From contig JAQWMX010000011.1 of assembly GCA_029246545.1 (NCBI GenBank), positions 92,574 to 156,573 on the forward strand: 64,000 nucleotides of DNA, given 5' to 3'. This stretch comes from Gammaproteobacteria bacterium (lineage in GTDB: Bacteria; Pseudomonadota; Gammaproteobacteria; Pseudomonadales; Pseudohongiellaceae). Position numbers and translations under genes: made by a program. Under the pieces are notes generated by a model, which was not told the origin of the DNA, did not search any database, and was given only the letters and a program-made list of their open reading frames with translations. Positions 44,109-54,371 of this stretch are shown here, piece by piece (the stretch's first letter is position 1; every line of letters starts with the position of its first letter).

Positions 44109-46628
44109 TTATTCTTCTCTCAAGGCAAGAGCGGGACTGATTCTGGCGCTTTTAAAAGCGGGATAAATACCAGCAAGTAAGGCTGCAACTATTGCTAGAA
44201 GTAAAGCATCACTTAATACTGACAGTGGAAAGAAATGCTGCATGCTCCAGCCAAAAGAACGTTTATTAATAACATCAATTAAAACGTCAGACATTATTAA
44301 GCCGAGTGGAATAGCTAGCAGCCCTGCAAAAAAACCCATTAAGGCGGTTTGTCCAATAATGAGTTTAATAATTTGAGCAGGTGTCATACCGGTGGCACGA
44401 AGGATGGCAAATTCTTTGCCACGCTCTAACAATAAAGCCATTAAAGCGCTAAGTACGCCAATAAATGCAATTACTATAGCGAGTATTCTCAATACGCCAG
44501 TTATCTCAAAGGTACGATCAAAAATGCTAAGAGTAATATTCTGAATTTGCTGATTGGGGAAAATGGCCAGCTGCTCATAAGTTTCTAGCATTTGTTCGAT
44601 ATCAGTGAATAATTCTGGGTTGCTGTTATCGCTAAAAATTGTCAGCCTTGAAGGTGTGAGCTTATTCCATGACCTCTGGTAGAGGTCATAGTGCATGGCA
44701 ATCATTCCCTGACTCGGGGTGTAGTCATAAAATATACCCAAGACTTGAAAATCTTTAACACCTGTATCTGAGAAAACAGAAATGCTCTCACCAACTTCTA
44801 TTTCGTATAACCAGGCCAAAGGCTCAGATAACAAAATACCTTCGCCATTATTAAAACTTGCCAAGCCTTGTTCATTAATTTGTTTTAAGTAATAACGTTC
44901 ATCTGCGTCGATATCACTGACATTCAAACGCACTTGGCCAATACTGCTTTCAATCTGTGTATTAATAGTGGCACTGACGCTGCTAATGCCGGGAAAAGTT
45001 TCAATTAAGGTTTGTAAGTCAGCATCTAAATTTGTTCCAGAGATTTCTATATCACCAGCGAAGGATTGATCGAGCCAGATAATAACGGTATTGCGAAAAC
45101 TGTCGACCATTATGCCGACACCAATAGTGACAGATATGGCAACAGTTAAAGCAGCTACAGCCATGCCCGTTCGATTAAGACCATTTTGAATATTCCGAAG
45201 CGCCATTCGGGCTGGTAGTTTTAAAGTTTTAGAAAATAAGCGCAGCAATATTTTTAACGTCACTGACATAATCATTGGCACAACAAAGCAAAATCCAAAA
45301 ATGATAAAAGTCAAAGCAACAAAGCCAAGGACTAAACTATCTTGGCTGGTTTGTAGCAATACAAAGCCCAGGATCATCAATGTAAAACCAGAATAGCTTA
45401 GGATTGGTAAGTAATGGCGCCATGTATAATTGTGCGCAGCGCGTTGTTGCAATGTAATAGGCTGCGCTAATGTTGCGCGCCAGGCAGGTACTGCCGCCGA
45501 CGCCAAGGTTATGCCCAGCCCTAATAAGAAACCAAGAATTAAAGATGTGGGTTCAACTATAAAGCTAGTGACATTAAGCCGGTAATTGAAATCTGGAATT
45601 GCGGCTGTCACAAAATCTAATAAAGTTAAGCCTAACCAATAGCCCAATAACACACCTAACGCGCTTGCTAGCGTCCCATACAATGCTGCTTCGCTTAGTA
45701 CCAGACGATAAATTTGAGTTCGAGAAACGCCCTGTGCTCGAAAAATCCCTAACGTTTTTTCTCGACGTAAAACAGATAAAGTGACCGTGTTATAAATCAG
45801 CAGGGCTGCTACTAGCAAAGATAATAAACTCATCGCTAATAAGTTCACATGAAAAGCAGAAGTCATTTGATCAAGAGTATCGTTGCGAGTTTCAACATCT
45901 ACCAGGCTTAAACCAATAGGTAACCAATCTTGCAAAGTTGCGATTTGCTCAATTTCTAAAATTAAATCAATGCTGTCGATGAACCCAGAATTTTGAAGAA
46001 TATTTTGTGCAACAGCGATGTCCGTATAGAGCATCCCTTCAGTCGCAATAGGGTCTGAACTAGGAATAGTATTAGAAAGTAAAAGGGTGACAGTATTGGG
46101 TGTTACACCGGTCTGATTAGCGCCTGTTATTGCTTGCATCAAATCATTCAGTGCAAAACCTGCATCAGCTGCTGCATTTTGACTCATCAATATGGGATTA
46201 GTAGATGTATTATTTAATAAAGCAGGATCGAACATAAAAGCGCTGGATTCAAATCCAGCTCGTTGGCGTTGCAAACTAAGTTCACTGATACTGTCCTGAC
46301 CCAACAAGGTGAATGCTTCGCCGTTAATTTGAATTGTGCCGGTAATGCTTGGCGCTGATTTTCTCAACCCTAGATCAGTACGTAAGTCGGTATATACACT
46401 TTCGGGAACACCGTCGTCGCCGCCAATAATTTGATGAGTAATTGAGCCGTTGACTGAATTAATAGCAAGCTCAAATGCGCGATCAGCGCTATTACTGGCA
46501 AGATCAATTGCCACTACCATCATCACGCCCAGCATGATGCCTAAAAAGCTTAACCAGCTTTGCCAGGGGTGTTGGTAAGCATAACGCCAGGCACTTAAAT
46601 TTAATAAACGTTTACCAGGCGAAGCCAC
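44109..46628 (-). CDS. FtsX-like ABC transporter permease (lipoprotein/lipid export type)
   Basis: I place the start at the GTG at 46628, because AGGAG (46640-46636) lies seven bases before it and the protein then begins MASPGKRLLNLSAWRYAY; the open frame beyond it overlaps the ATPase gene without family-like sequence. The product, about 840 residues, has an N-terminal span (LSFLGIMLGVMMVVAIDLAS) and two FtsX domains (SLLVAALLIYNTVTLSVLRREK and LIIGQTALMGFFAGLLAIPLG) around large periplasmic regions. With the adjacent ATPase it forms an exporter of the LolCDE/MacB superfamily, often paired with an AttH lipocalin-like protein. The 17-base overlap with the ATPase gene shows coupling. Confidence 0.87.
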   Translation of the reverse strand: MASPGKRLLNLSAWRYAYQHPWQSWLSFLGIMLGVMMVVAIDLASNSADRAFELAINSVNGSITHQIIGGDDGVPESVYTDLRTDLGLRKSAPSITGTIQINGEAFTLLGQDSISELSLQRQRAGFESSAFMFDPALLNNTSTNPILMSQNAAADAGFALNDLMQAITGANQTGVTPNTVTLLLSNTIPSSDPIATEGMLYTDIAVAQNILQNSGFIDSIDLILEIEQIATLQDWLPIGLSLVDVETRNDTLDQMTSAFHVNLLAMSLLSLLVAALLIYNTVTLSVLRREKTLGIFRAQGVSRTQIYRLVLSEAALYGTLASALGVLLGYWLGLTLLDFVTAAIPDFNYRLNVTSFIVEPTSLILGFLLGLGITLASAAVPAWRATLAQPITLQQRAAHNYTWRHYLPILSYSGFTLMILGFVLLQTSQDSLVLGFVALTFIIFGFCFVVPMIMSVTLKILLRLFSKTLKLPARMALRNIQNGLNRTGMAVAALTVAISVTIGVGIMVDSFRNTVIIWLDQSFAGDIEISGTNLDADLQTLIETFPGISSVSATINTQIESSIGQVRLNVSDIDADERYYLKQINEQGLASFNNGEGILLSEPLAWLYEIEVGESISVFSDTGVKDFQVLGIFYDYTPSQGMIAMHYDLYQRSWNKLTPSRLTIFSDNSNPELFTDIEQMLETYEQLAIFPNQQIQNITLSIFDRTFEITGVLRILAIVIAFIGVLSALMALLLERGKEFAILRATGMTPAQIIKLIIGQTALMGFFAGLLAIPLGLIMSDVLIDVINKRSFGWSMQHFFPLSVLSDALLLAIVAALLAGIYPAFKSARISPALALREE

Positions 46629-47310
46629 TATCCCTCTCCTGTAAGTAACCATCTTCCAGTGTGATAGTTCGGTCGGCGCTATTGGCAACTTCTAAGCTGT
46701 GGGTGACTAGCAATAAAGTACTGTTATGTTCTTTCAAAAGCCTATGCATGATTTGTAGTATTGATTGCCCGGTTCGGGCATCAAGGTTGCCAGTAGGCTC
46801 GTCGGCCAACACAATCTTAGGTTGGTGAATAAGTGCTCTAGCTATGGCAACACGTTGTTGTTCACCACCAGATAATTGTGCTGGATAGCGTTCAGCTTTA
46901 TCGGTGATTTCAAGTTCTTCCATCAGAGCTGTTACGCGTGTGAGTATTTCATTTTGTTCAACTCCATTAAGCTCAAGCGTAAATTCAATATTTTCCTGTG
47001 CCGTCAGACTTGGTACCAGATTAAAGAACTGGTAAATAAAACCAATATGCTCACGCCGAAATAATGTTCGTTTATGTTCATTCAGTGCAGTTAAATCTAG
47101 GCCATCCACTTTGACCGAACCGGCATCAGGCATATCAATGCCGCTAATTAGATTTAATAAAGTAGATTTACCTGAGCCACTTCTACCTAACAAGGCAACA
47201 CTTTCACCTTTAGCAATTTTAACGCTGACATCTTGCAAAACCATGTGTTTGCTTCCCGCTTCGTCATAAAAGCGGTTGAGATGTTCGAGGCAGATAAATT
47301 CAGAATTCAT
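46612..47310 (-). CDS. ABC transporter ATP-binding protein, LolD/MacB type
   Basis: The 232-residue ATPase has Walker A LLGRSGSGKSTLLNL, signature LSGGEQQRVAIARAL, Walker B IVLADEPTGNLD and the switch His in LLVTHSLE. It matches the LolD/MacB group, which powers FtsX-type permeases. It is the first gene of the pair and overlaps the permease by 17 bases. The transporter likely extracts or moves lipids or lipoproteins at the inner membrane; the lipocalin-like lipoprotein at 40762 may be its partner. Confidence 0.92.
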   Translation of the reverse strand: MNSEFICLEHLNRFYDEAGSKHMVLQDVSVKIAKGESVALLGRSGSGKSTLLNLISGIDMPDAGSVKVDGLDLTALNEHKRTLFRREHIGFIYQFFNLVPSLTAQENIEFTLELNGVEQNEILTRVTALMEELEITDKAERYPAQLSGGEQQRVAIARALIHQPKIVLADEPTGNLDARTGQSILQIMHRLLKEHNSTLLLVTHSLEVANSADRTITLEDGYLQERDSGFAW

Positions 47311-47386
47311 AGCAGCTCTAGAGTTAATTGAGAAAGTCTATTATAAACTGAGCAATTTACTGGGTTGCTATGATACGTGCATATTA

Positions 47387-47646
47387 ATGAAGAAAGAAAG
47401 TAAAGAAAGCAGTGAAAGAACATGGGAATTTGCGCTTAATGCCAGACTAACAATCCTGATTCAATCAATTTTTGTATGGGCTATGGGAATGAACTAAATC
47501 CTGTCGAGCCAGAGTTTAAGCAAACAATTAAAAATGGCGTTAAGATAGCTGGGATTAATATGCTTTCTTTGGCTAGCAGTATTGTGTTGTCATTGATCTT
47601 AACCTTCAGGCTGCTGAATTTATTAGATAGAGTTACTATTTCGTAA
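47387..47646 (+). pseudogene. Possible frameshifted small membrane protein in a 365-base gap
   Basis: Between the ATPase start (47310) and the Vgb-type gene (47676) two short overlapping plus-strand frames lie end to end. The first (47387-47497) reads MKKESKESSERTWEFALNAR and continues to a hydrophobic stretch. The second (47476-47646, 56 residues) contains PEFKQTIKNGVKIAG and the hydrophobic LSLASSIVLSLILTFRLL. One frameshift near 47485-47495 would join them into a roughly 85-residue protein. There is no Shine-Dalgarno and no recognised family, so it may be non-coding. Nothing else is visible in this gap. Confidence 0.3.
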
Positions 47647-47675
47647 ACTAAAACAATTAAATAGGAGTATGCATT

Positions 47676-48899
47676 ATGATAAAACGACTAGTCATGCTTT
47701 GTAGCGCATTAATTCTTTCAAGCTTTCTTTATGCCCAGCCACCGGGTGGCCGTGGCGCCATAAGTATGACTTTGCCTGATGGAAATGGCAAAGAATTAAT
47801 TGAGTCTATCTGTTACTCCTGCCATACCGTTTTTAATATAGTGGGTTCAGCTGGCTATGACAGCTCAGAGCAGTGGCAAGAAGTTTTCAATACGATGGTT
47901 ACTCTGTCGGGTAGACAGGCAGCAACTATCGGTGATTACCTGGCTGAACATTTCCCAGCAGATCCATCACGTGCGCCTACACTAATCGATGGTGATTTTG
48001 AAATAGACATAATTGAATGGCAGACCCCAACTTTGGGTCAACGTACACGTGATCCGGTTGAATCACCTGATGGCTCAATCTGGTGGACAGGTATGTATGC
48101 AAGTTTGATTGGGCGATTAGATCCACAAACCGGTGAAATGGAGGAATATCGACTCCCACTCGCTGCAAGACCTCACAGTATTATTCCGGATGAAGACGGT
48201 AATATCTGGTATACGGGGAATAGTAATTCAACCATTGGAAAGCTTGATCCTGAGACTGGCTTAATTACAGAATTTCAGACAGAAGCACGTGACCCCCATA
48301 CCATGACCTGGCATCCCAATGGTGATTTGTATTTCACTTCTCAGAATTCCAATATGCTTGGACGACTTGATCCAGTAACTGGCGAGATGGATGAAATTCA
48401 GACTGAACCTAAACCTTATGGCATAAAGGTTGGTGTTAACGGCACTGTATATATTGCCTATAACGGGACTAATAAAATTGGCGCGATGGACCCCGAAACC
48501 ATGGAAGTTCGCTATTTTACTATTTCTGAACCGGAATCCCGTATTCGTCGTTTGGATCTCGCCAGTGATGGCAGTATCTGGTATGTCAACTCCAGCATGG
48601 GAAGAGTCGGTCATCTTGACCCGAGGACAGGGGCCTATCAGGAATGGGATTCCCCTAGCGGACCGGAATCTCATCCATATTCCTTGTCTGTGATAGATGA
48701 TGTGGTTTGGTATAACGAGTCTGGTATGCGGCCTGATGCTCTTGTTCGTTTTGAACCAGAAAGTGAAACATTCCAAAGCTGGGCAATTCCATCTGGTGTT
48801 GGCATTGTGCGAAACAGTTGGGTTACACAAGATGGGAATTTGCTGATCCATCAAAGCAGCACTAATAAAGTGGGCTTAGTCATTATTCCTAAAGACTAG
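47676..48899 (+). CDS. Exported haem-c domain / Vgb-type propeller fusion
   Basis: The 407-residue protein has AGGAG eight bases before the ATG and a signal peptide ending SFLYAQ. A short cytochrome-c-like segment follows, with the haem site CYSCH (about residues 47-51) and candidate Met ligand in NTMVTLSG. The rest is a virginiamycin-B-lyase-type seven-bladed propeller: SPDGSIWWTGMYASLIGRLD, DEDGNIWYTGNSNSTIGKLD and later blades with GRLDPVTGE. It probably works in the periplasm as a redox or lyase protein. True streptogramin lyase activity is unlikely. The group is common in bacteria with PQQ-type oxidations. Confidence 0.82.
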   Translation: MIKRLVMLCSALILSSFLYAQPPGGRGAISMTLPDGNGKELIESICYSCHTVFNIVGSAGYDSSEQWQEVFNTMVTLSGRQAATIGDYLAEHFPADPSRAPTLIDGDFEIDIIEWQTPTLGQRTRDPVESPDGSIWWTGMYASLIGRLDPQTGEMEEYRLPLAARPHSIIPDEDGNIWYTGNSNSTIGKLDPETGLITEFQTEARDPHTMTWHPNGDLYFTSQNSNMLGRLDPVTGEMDEIQTEPKPYGIKVGVNGTVYIAYNGTNKIGAMDPETMEVRYFTISEPESRIRRLDLASDGSIWYVNSSMGRVGHLDPRTGAYQEWDSPSGPESHPYSLSVIDDVVWYNESGMRPDALVRFEPESETFQSWAIPSGVGIVRNSWVTQDGNLLIHQSSTNKVGLVIIPKD

Positions 48900-48963
48900 A
48901 AATAATTGTTGCTGGTGAAAAGAGAAATAATGCCTTATAGCCGATGGAGTTTCATAAAGTAGA

Positions 48964-48993
48964 AAGGACCGCTTTTGGCCGAAAGCGGTCCTT
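48964..48993 (-). terminator. 12-bp stem hairpin, likely terminator of the TPR gene
   Basis: The arms AAGGACCGCTTT (48964-48975) and AAAGCGGTCCTT (48982-48993) are perfect reverse complements with a six-base loop. Read on the minus strand it lies 14 bases after the TPR gene stop and runs into TTTCTACTTT, a modest T-run. It could also stop transcription from the plus-strand Vgb-type gene. The core resembles the palindrome at 37509. Confidence 0.6.
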
Positions 48994-49007
48994 AGACAAG
49001 CTCAATC

Positions 49008-49556
49008 TTAGATGGCAGTAGCATTAAAATAACGTTGTAAAGCTTCCAGGTTAGCAATTACGCCTGGCATTGTAGGGTTTACTTGTATCGCTCGACGTAA
49101 GGCAGAACGCGCATCGTAAAATTGTTCCGTTGAAACATAAACCTGACCTAGTCCACTTAAAGCACCGAAATGATTGGGCTCGAGCTCAAGAGTTCGCATT
49201 ATGTCTGCTTCAGATTCTCGGTAGTTTCCTAACAAGTAATGAGTAGTGGCGCGCATATTCCAGGCTTCAGAAAAATCTGGTGCAAGCTCTATGATTGCAG
49301 TGAAAGCTTGTATGGCTGCGCCGTATTGGTTGCCGCTTAATTCATCTTGAGCAAAGAACATCATCTCAGCGATTTCAGGGTCTGAGTGTTCGCCCCATAT
49401 ATCCCAAATTCTAATCTCGATCATGCCGGCATCCCTTGAATTTTCAGCCGCTTTTAATTGCTCAAATAATTCAGGCAGACGTGGATCGTTCTGGTCGGCT
49501 AATAGTAAAGGGGATGACAATAAGAAAATGATCGCCAGGAAAGTTTTCATGAACAT
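49008..49556 (-). CDS. Exported tetratricopeptide-repeat protein
   Basis: The 182-residue protein has a signal peptide (MFMKTFLAIIFLLSSPLLLADQ) and about three TPR units, for example AIQAFTAIIELAPDFSEAWN, SEADIMRTLELEPNHFGALS and ARSALRRAIQVNPTMPGVIAN. TPR folds mediate protein contacts; in the periplasm they often assist envelope complexes. The partner is unknown. It stands 50 bases downstream of purA on the same strand, so it may be read through from purA, and ends at the hairpin at 48964. Confidence 0.82.
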   Translation of the reverse strand: MFMKTFLAIIFLLSSPLLLADQNDPRLPELFEQLKAAENSRDAGMIEIRIWDIWGEHSDPEIAEMMFFAQDELSGNQYGAAIQAFTAIIELAPDFSEAWNMRATTHYLLGNYRESEADIMRTLELEPNHFGALSGLGQVYVSTEQFYDARSALRRAIQVNPTMPGVIANLEALQRYFNATAI

Positions 49557-49606
49557 GTTCCAGTTTGATGTGCTTGGAACTAACTATACCAATAGCCTAG
49601 CCAAAA

Positions 49607-50935
<1,329 letters not shown>

Positions 50936-50978
50936 TTAAAACTGAAATTAATATTTAATTCTACTGTTTAGTTGCTGC

Positions 50979-52160
50979 TTATAGAGGTTTAAGTTCCCAC
51001 TTACCGTCGATTTGAACAATTTCCTGAGTACAAGCTAAATCCTGTGCAGAAGAGCCATCCCCAGATAAAGCTGTTAATACTTGTTTACCTTGAGCACGAA
51101 GAGTTGCGATAAATTCTTTTAGCTCATTATCATCATTTGTCGGGGCGAATATTTTTTCTTCGACAGAAAAATTTTTCTTACTCAAATTTAACAGGTTTTT
51201 TAAATCGCTATCGAAACCAGTCGCGGCTCTTGCTCGGCCAAAACCTTCACCGATGTCATCATACCGACCACCTTTGGCAATAGAGGTGCCAAAGTCAGAA
51301 GTGTATGCCGCAAAAACTACGCCGGTATGATATTCATAGCCGCGTATTTCGCTTAAATCAAAATACAGTGATTGTTCAGGGTAACGAGCTTTTAATGCTT
51401 TGCTAATAAGTCGTAACTGAGCAATATCTTCTTTTACTGAACCAGGAGCTTTAATCAACACTTGCTCGGCAGTGTCCAATATACTTTCATCACCACTGAG
51501 TTTAGGCAGGGCTTTCAGCATTTCTAATAAACCGCCGTTGGTTTCTAGCCCGACTAATAAATCATCAATATCTTTTTCTGACTTGCTTTGCAAAGCTGCA
51601 AACAACTTGCGTTCATGCTCTGTATCTAGCCCAGTATGTGAAATTAAAGAACGGTAGATGCCAACATGACCCAAGGCCAACTGAACTTGTTTAACTTCAG
51701 CCAGTTTAAGTGTTTCTAGCATTAAGCTAATGATTTCTATATCGCTATCATTGCCGCTATGGCCATAAAGTTCAGCACCGATTCGATATGGGCTGCGTGA
51801 ACCTAACATTGCAGAAGGTTTTGTGCGCAAAACACTATCAGCATAACAAAGCCGGTTAGGCGTGTTTTTTTGCATAACATGAGCATCAATTCGTGCGACT
51901 TGAGAAGTGATATCTGCGCGGACACCCATAGAGCGACCGCTTAATTGATCAACGACTTTAAAGGTTTCTAGCTGTAGATCTTCGCCGGGAACAATATTAA
52001 GTGAATCAAGAAACTCGATTAGCGGGGTGATAACAAGCTCGTAGCCCCAGCTACGGTACAAATCCAGAATATCGCGGCGCAACGTTTCTAGGTTATTAGC
52101 CTGTGGTGGAAGGATTTCATCCACGCCATCAGGCAATAACCAGCGATTGGCTTTTGTCAT
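50979..52160 (-). CDS. hisZ: ATP phosphoribosyltransferase regulatory subunit HisZ
   Basis: The 393-residue protein is a histidyl-tRNA-synthetase paralogue: LLPDGVDEILPPQANNLETL, VRADITSQVARIDAH and the C-terminal TGFDSDLKNLLNL. HisZ lacks the anticodon domain and forms an octamer with the short form of HisG, making it responsive to histidine. The genome should therefore carry a short hisG elsewhere. It begins nine bases after hflC and precedes purA. Confidence 0.93.
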   Translation of the reverse strand: MTKANRWLLPDGVDEILPPQANNLETLRRDILDLYRSWGYELVITPLIEFLDSLNIVPGEDLQLETFKVVDQLSGRSMGVRADITSQVARIDAHVMQKNTPNRLCYADSVLRTKPSAMLGSRSPYRIGAELYGHSGNDSDIEIISLMLETLKLAEVKQVQLALGHVGIYRSLISHTGLDTEHERKLFAALQSKSEKDIDDLLVGLETNGGLLEMLKALPKLSGDESILDTAEQVLIKAPGSVKEDIAQLRLISKALKARYPEQSLYFDLSEIRGYEYHTGVVFAAYTSDFGTSIAKGGRYDDIGEGFGRARAATGFDSDLKNLLNLSKKNFSVEEKIFAPTNDDNELKEFIATLRAQGKQVLTALSGDGSSAQDLACTQEIVQIDGKWELKPL

Positions 52161-52169
52161 TATCGCTAT

Positions 52170-53054
52170 TTACTCTATCGTGCTATTCGCAGTGCTGTCG
52201 TTAAGGTATTTGAAGAATTCACTGTCAGGGCTTAGTAAAAGGAAGTCGCCACTATTACTAAAAGTTGATCTATAAGCATTCAAGCTGCGGGTGAATTCAT
52301 AAAACTCTGGATCAGCATTGAAGGCATCTGCATAAATTGCTGTCGATTGCGCATCACCATCTCCGCGAATAATTTCTGCATCTCGATAGGCTTCGGCTTC
52401 AATCACAGTTGCGGCACGATCTGCTTCTGCGCGAATAATTTCAGATAATTCACGGCCAGTTGAGCGGGCCTCTGATGCCTCTTGCTGACGTTCTGTATTC
52501 ATACGATTGTAAACAGATGCTTGAACGTCATCGGGTAAGTCAATTTGCTTCACGCGAATATCAACAATTTCTATACCTAGTTCCTCCAACACAATAGCGT
52601 TTAGGCTTTGTGTTAAATCAGTCATCAGCATATCTCGTTCACCGGAAACAACCTCATAAACAGTTCTACTGGCAAACTGGTTACGTAAGCCGGTATTGAT
52701 TCGTTGCGCCAGTAAGTTGTTAGCAATGTTGGCATCACCTGATGTACGAGTGTAGTAAGAAGATACATTCGCAATTCGCCATTTGGCATAAGAATCAACT
52801 TCAAGAAATTCACGTTCTGCTGTTAGATAGCTTTGAGTAGGCGCATCAAGGGTCTGAATTCGGCCATCAAATATACGAACAGCGTGTACGCCAGGAACCT
52901 TTATATGCAGACCAGGTGCAACATCTGCATTGGTAACTTCACCAAAAGTTAGCAGTACAGCGCGGTCGATTTCACGTACAACAAATAAAAAGTTATAGGC
53001 AGCGATTAAAACAATGGCAACAAAAGCGAGGGTAAAAGCACTAGAGTTTTTCAT
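52170..53054 (-). CDS. hflC: FtsH-protease modulator HflC
   Basis: The 294-residue protein has an N-terminal span (SAFTLAFVAIVLIAAYNFLFVV) and an SPFH/band-7 domain (REIDRAVLLTFGEVTNADVAPGLHIKVPG), followed by a long helical region (RQQEASEARSTGRELSEIIRAEADRA). With HflK it forms a large cage around FtsH in the inner membrane. Its ATG overlaps the hflK stop by one base (TAATG). Confidence 0.96.
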   Translation of the reverse strand: MKNSSAFTLAFVAIVLIAAYNFLFVVREIDRAVLLTFGEVTNADVAPGLHIKVPGVHAVRIFDGRIQTLDAPTQSYLTAEREFLEVDSYAKWRIANVSSYYTRTSGDANIANNLLAQRINTGLRNQFASRTVYEVVSGERDMLMTDLTQSLNAIVLEELGIEIVDIRVKQIDLPDDVQASVYNRMNTERQQEASEARSTGRELSEIIRAEADRAATVIEAEAYRDAEIIRGDGDAQSTAIYADAFNADPEFYEFTRSLNAYRSTFSNSGDFLLLSPDSEFFKYLNDSTANSTIE

Positions 53055-54229
53055 TATCGTGCCACCCTTGTAGTTGTTTGTCTGTTTAAGTCTTGGATAA
53101 CCTGATTTGAAAGATTGCGGATGTCCTGAGTGCTCATAGCCTCCATACTGACACTACCGCTACCGCTTCGTAGAATCTGATCAAGTGGTAAAACCATCAT
53201 GTTGTTACCACCTTCAACATCGAGTAGCACTTTCGAGCTATTGCTCAGTACTTCTTCCATAGTATCAAGGTATAGACGTTCTCTCGTTACTTCCGGAGAG
53301 CGTTGATATTCCACCAATAATTGTGAGAAACGCTGAGCCTCACCTTGAGACTGAGCCACAACTTGGGCACGGTAACCTTCAGCTTCTTCTAATACCCGGC
53401 GTGCTAGGCCACGCGCTTCGGGAATCACTTGGTTGGCATAAGCATTAGCTTCATTCTGATAAGCTTCGCGGTCAACACCAGCTTTAATCACATCATCATA
53501 AGCAGCACGCACTGGTGCAGGCTGTTGGACTTCCGCTATGTTAACTTCGCTGACAATAATGCCGGTTTTATATAAATCCATGTAATTTTGTAGACGTAAC
53601 ATAACATCCAATGCGATCTGCTCACGAGCAGAAGTCGTAGCGGTTTCCATATCAGAGCTGCCAATTTCATGGCGGATAGCTGATTCTGCAGCGAGTCTTA
53701 AGCTGTTTTCTGGATCAAGGACATTTAGGTAATAAGATCTAGCGTCGGTGACTTGATATTGCACTGTCATGGATACATCGACGATGTTGTCATCTTCAGT
53801 CAACATAGAGTTAGTGAAGGATGCATCATAAACTCGGGTTACGTTAATTTTAGTCACAGAATCAACCAGTCTCGGGTTCCAATGCAACCCAGGCATAACC
53901 ACACCTTCCAAAGCTTTACCAAAACGCAGAACTACAGCGCGTTCCTGCTCATCCACGGTGTAAAAACCGGTTCCAGCCCAAATAACTGCCAAGATGGTGA
54001 CAGCACCTAGTATCAGACCACCAGAAATTGAATTACCACCTGTTCCTTGGTTACCAGAGCCATTACCTTTTCCACCAAAAACACTGGAAAACTTATTCAT
54101 TAGTGAGGTGATGATTTCATCTATTTCAGGTGGACCTTGATCATTACCACCGCCGCCAGGTCGCTTACCGCCCCATGGGTCGTCTTGATTCTTTTTCCCG
54201 TCGTTATTATCGGGTTCATTCCAGGCCAT
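53054..54229 (-). CDS. hflK: FtsH-protease modulator HflK
   Basis: The start at 54229 is chosen because GGAG lies six bases upstream and the protein begins MAWNEPDNNDGKKNQDDPW as HflK does; an in-frame ATG at 54241 lacks this. The 391-residue product has a glycine-rich cytoplasmic N-terminus, one span (GGLILGAVTILAVIWAGTGFY) and an SPFH domain (DEQERAVVLRFGKALEGVVMPGLHW). It pairs with HflC. The gene is 142 bases after hflX, so it may have its own promoter. Confidence 0.96.
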   Translation of the reverse strand: MAWNEPDNNDGKKNQDDPWGGKRPGGGGNDQGPPEIDEIITSLMNKFSSVFGGKGNGSGNQGTGGNSISGGLILGAVTILAVIWAGTGFYTVDEQERAVVLRFGKALEGVVMPGLHWNPRLVDSVTKINVTRVYDASFTNSMLTEDDNIVDVSMTVQYQVTDARSYYLNVLDPENSLRLAAESAIRHEIGSSDMETATTSAREQIALDVMLRLQNYMDLYKTGIIVSEVNIAEVQQPAPVRAAYDDVIKAGVDREAYQNEANAYANQVIPEARGLARRVLEEAEGYRAQVVAQSQGEAQRFSQLLVEYQRSPEVTRERLYLDTMEEVLSNSSKVLLDVEGGNNMMVLPLDQILRSGSGSVSMEAMSTQDIRNLSNQVIQDLNRQTTTRVAR

Positions 54230-54371
54230 TGGTTTCTCCAAAAAAATTAGTGGTGCTTACCTTCTAAGTAGATGCGGGATTCTATCGAATTTTCAAGGTC
54301 TTTTATACAAATTCCGCTTTCAGTTGTAGCAAAAACGCTACTATTTATAGCTCTATCCTTCAGTTTGTAGT

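Noticed and set aside
48261..48854. 197-codon minus-strand frame
   Set aside because: It lies fully within the Vgb-type gene on the other strand, whose repeats and haem motif are convincing.
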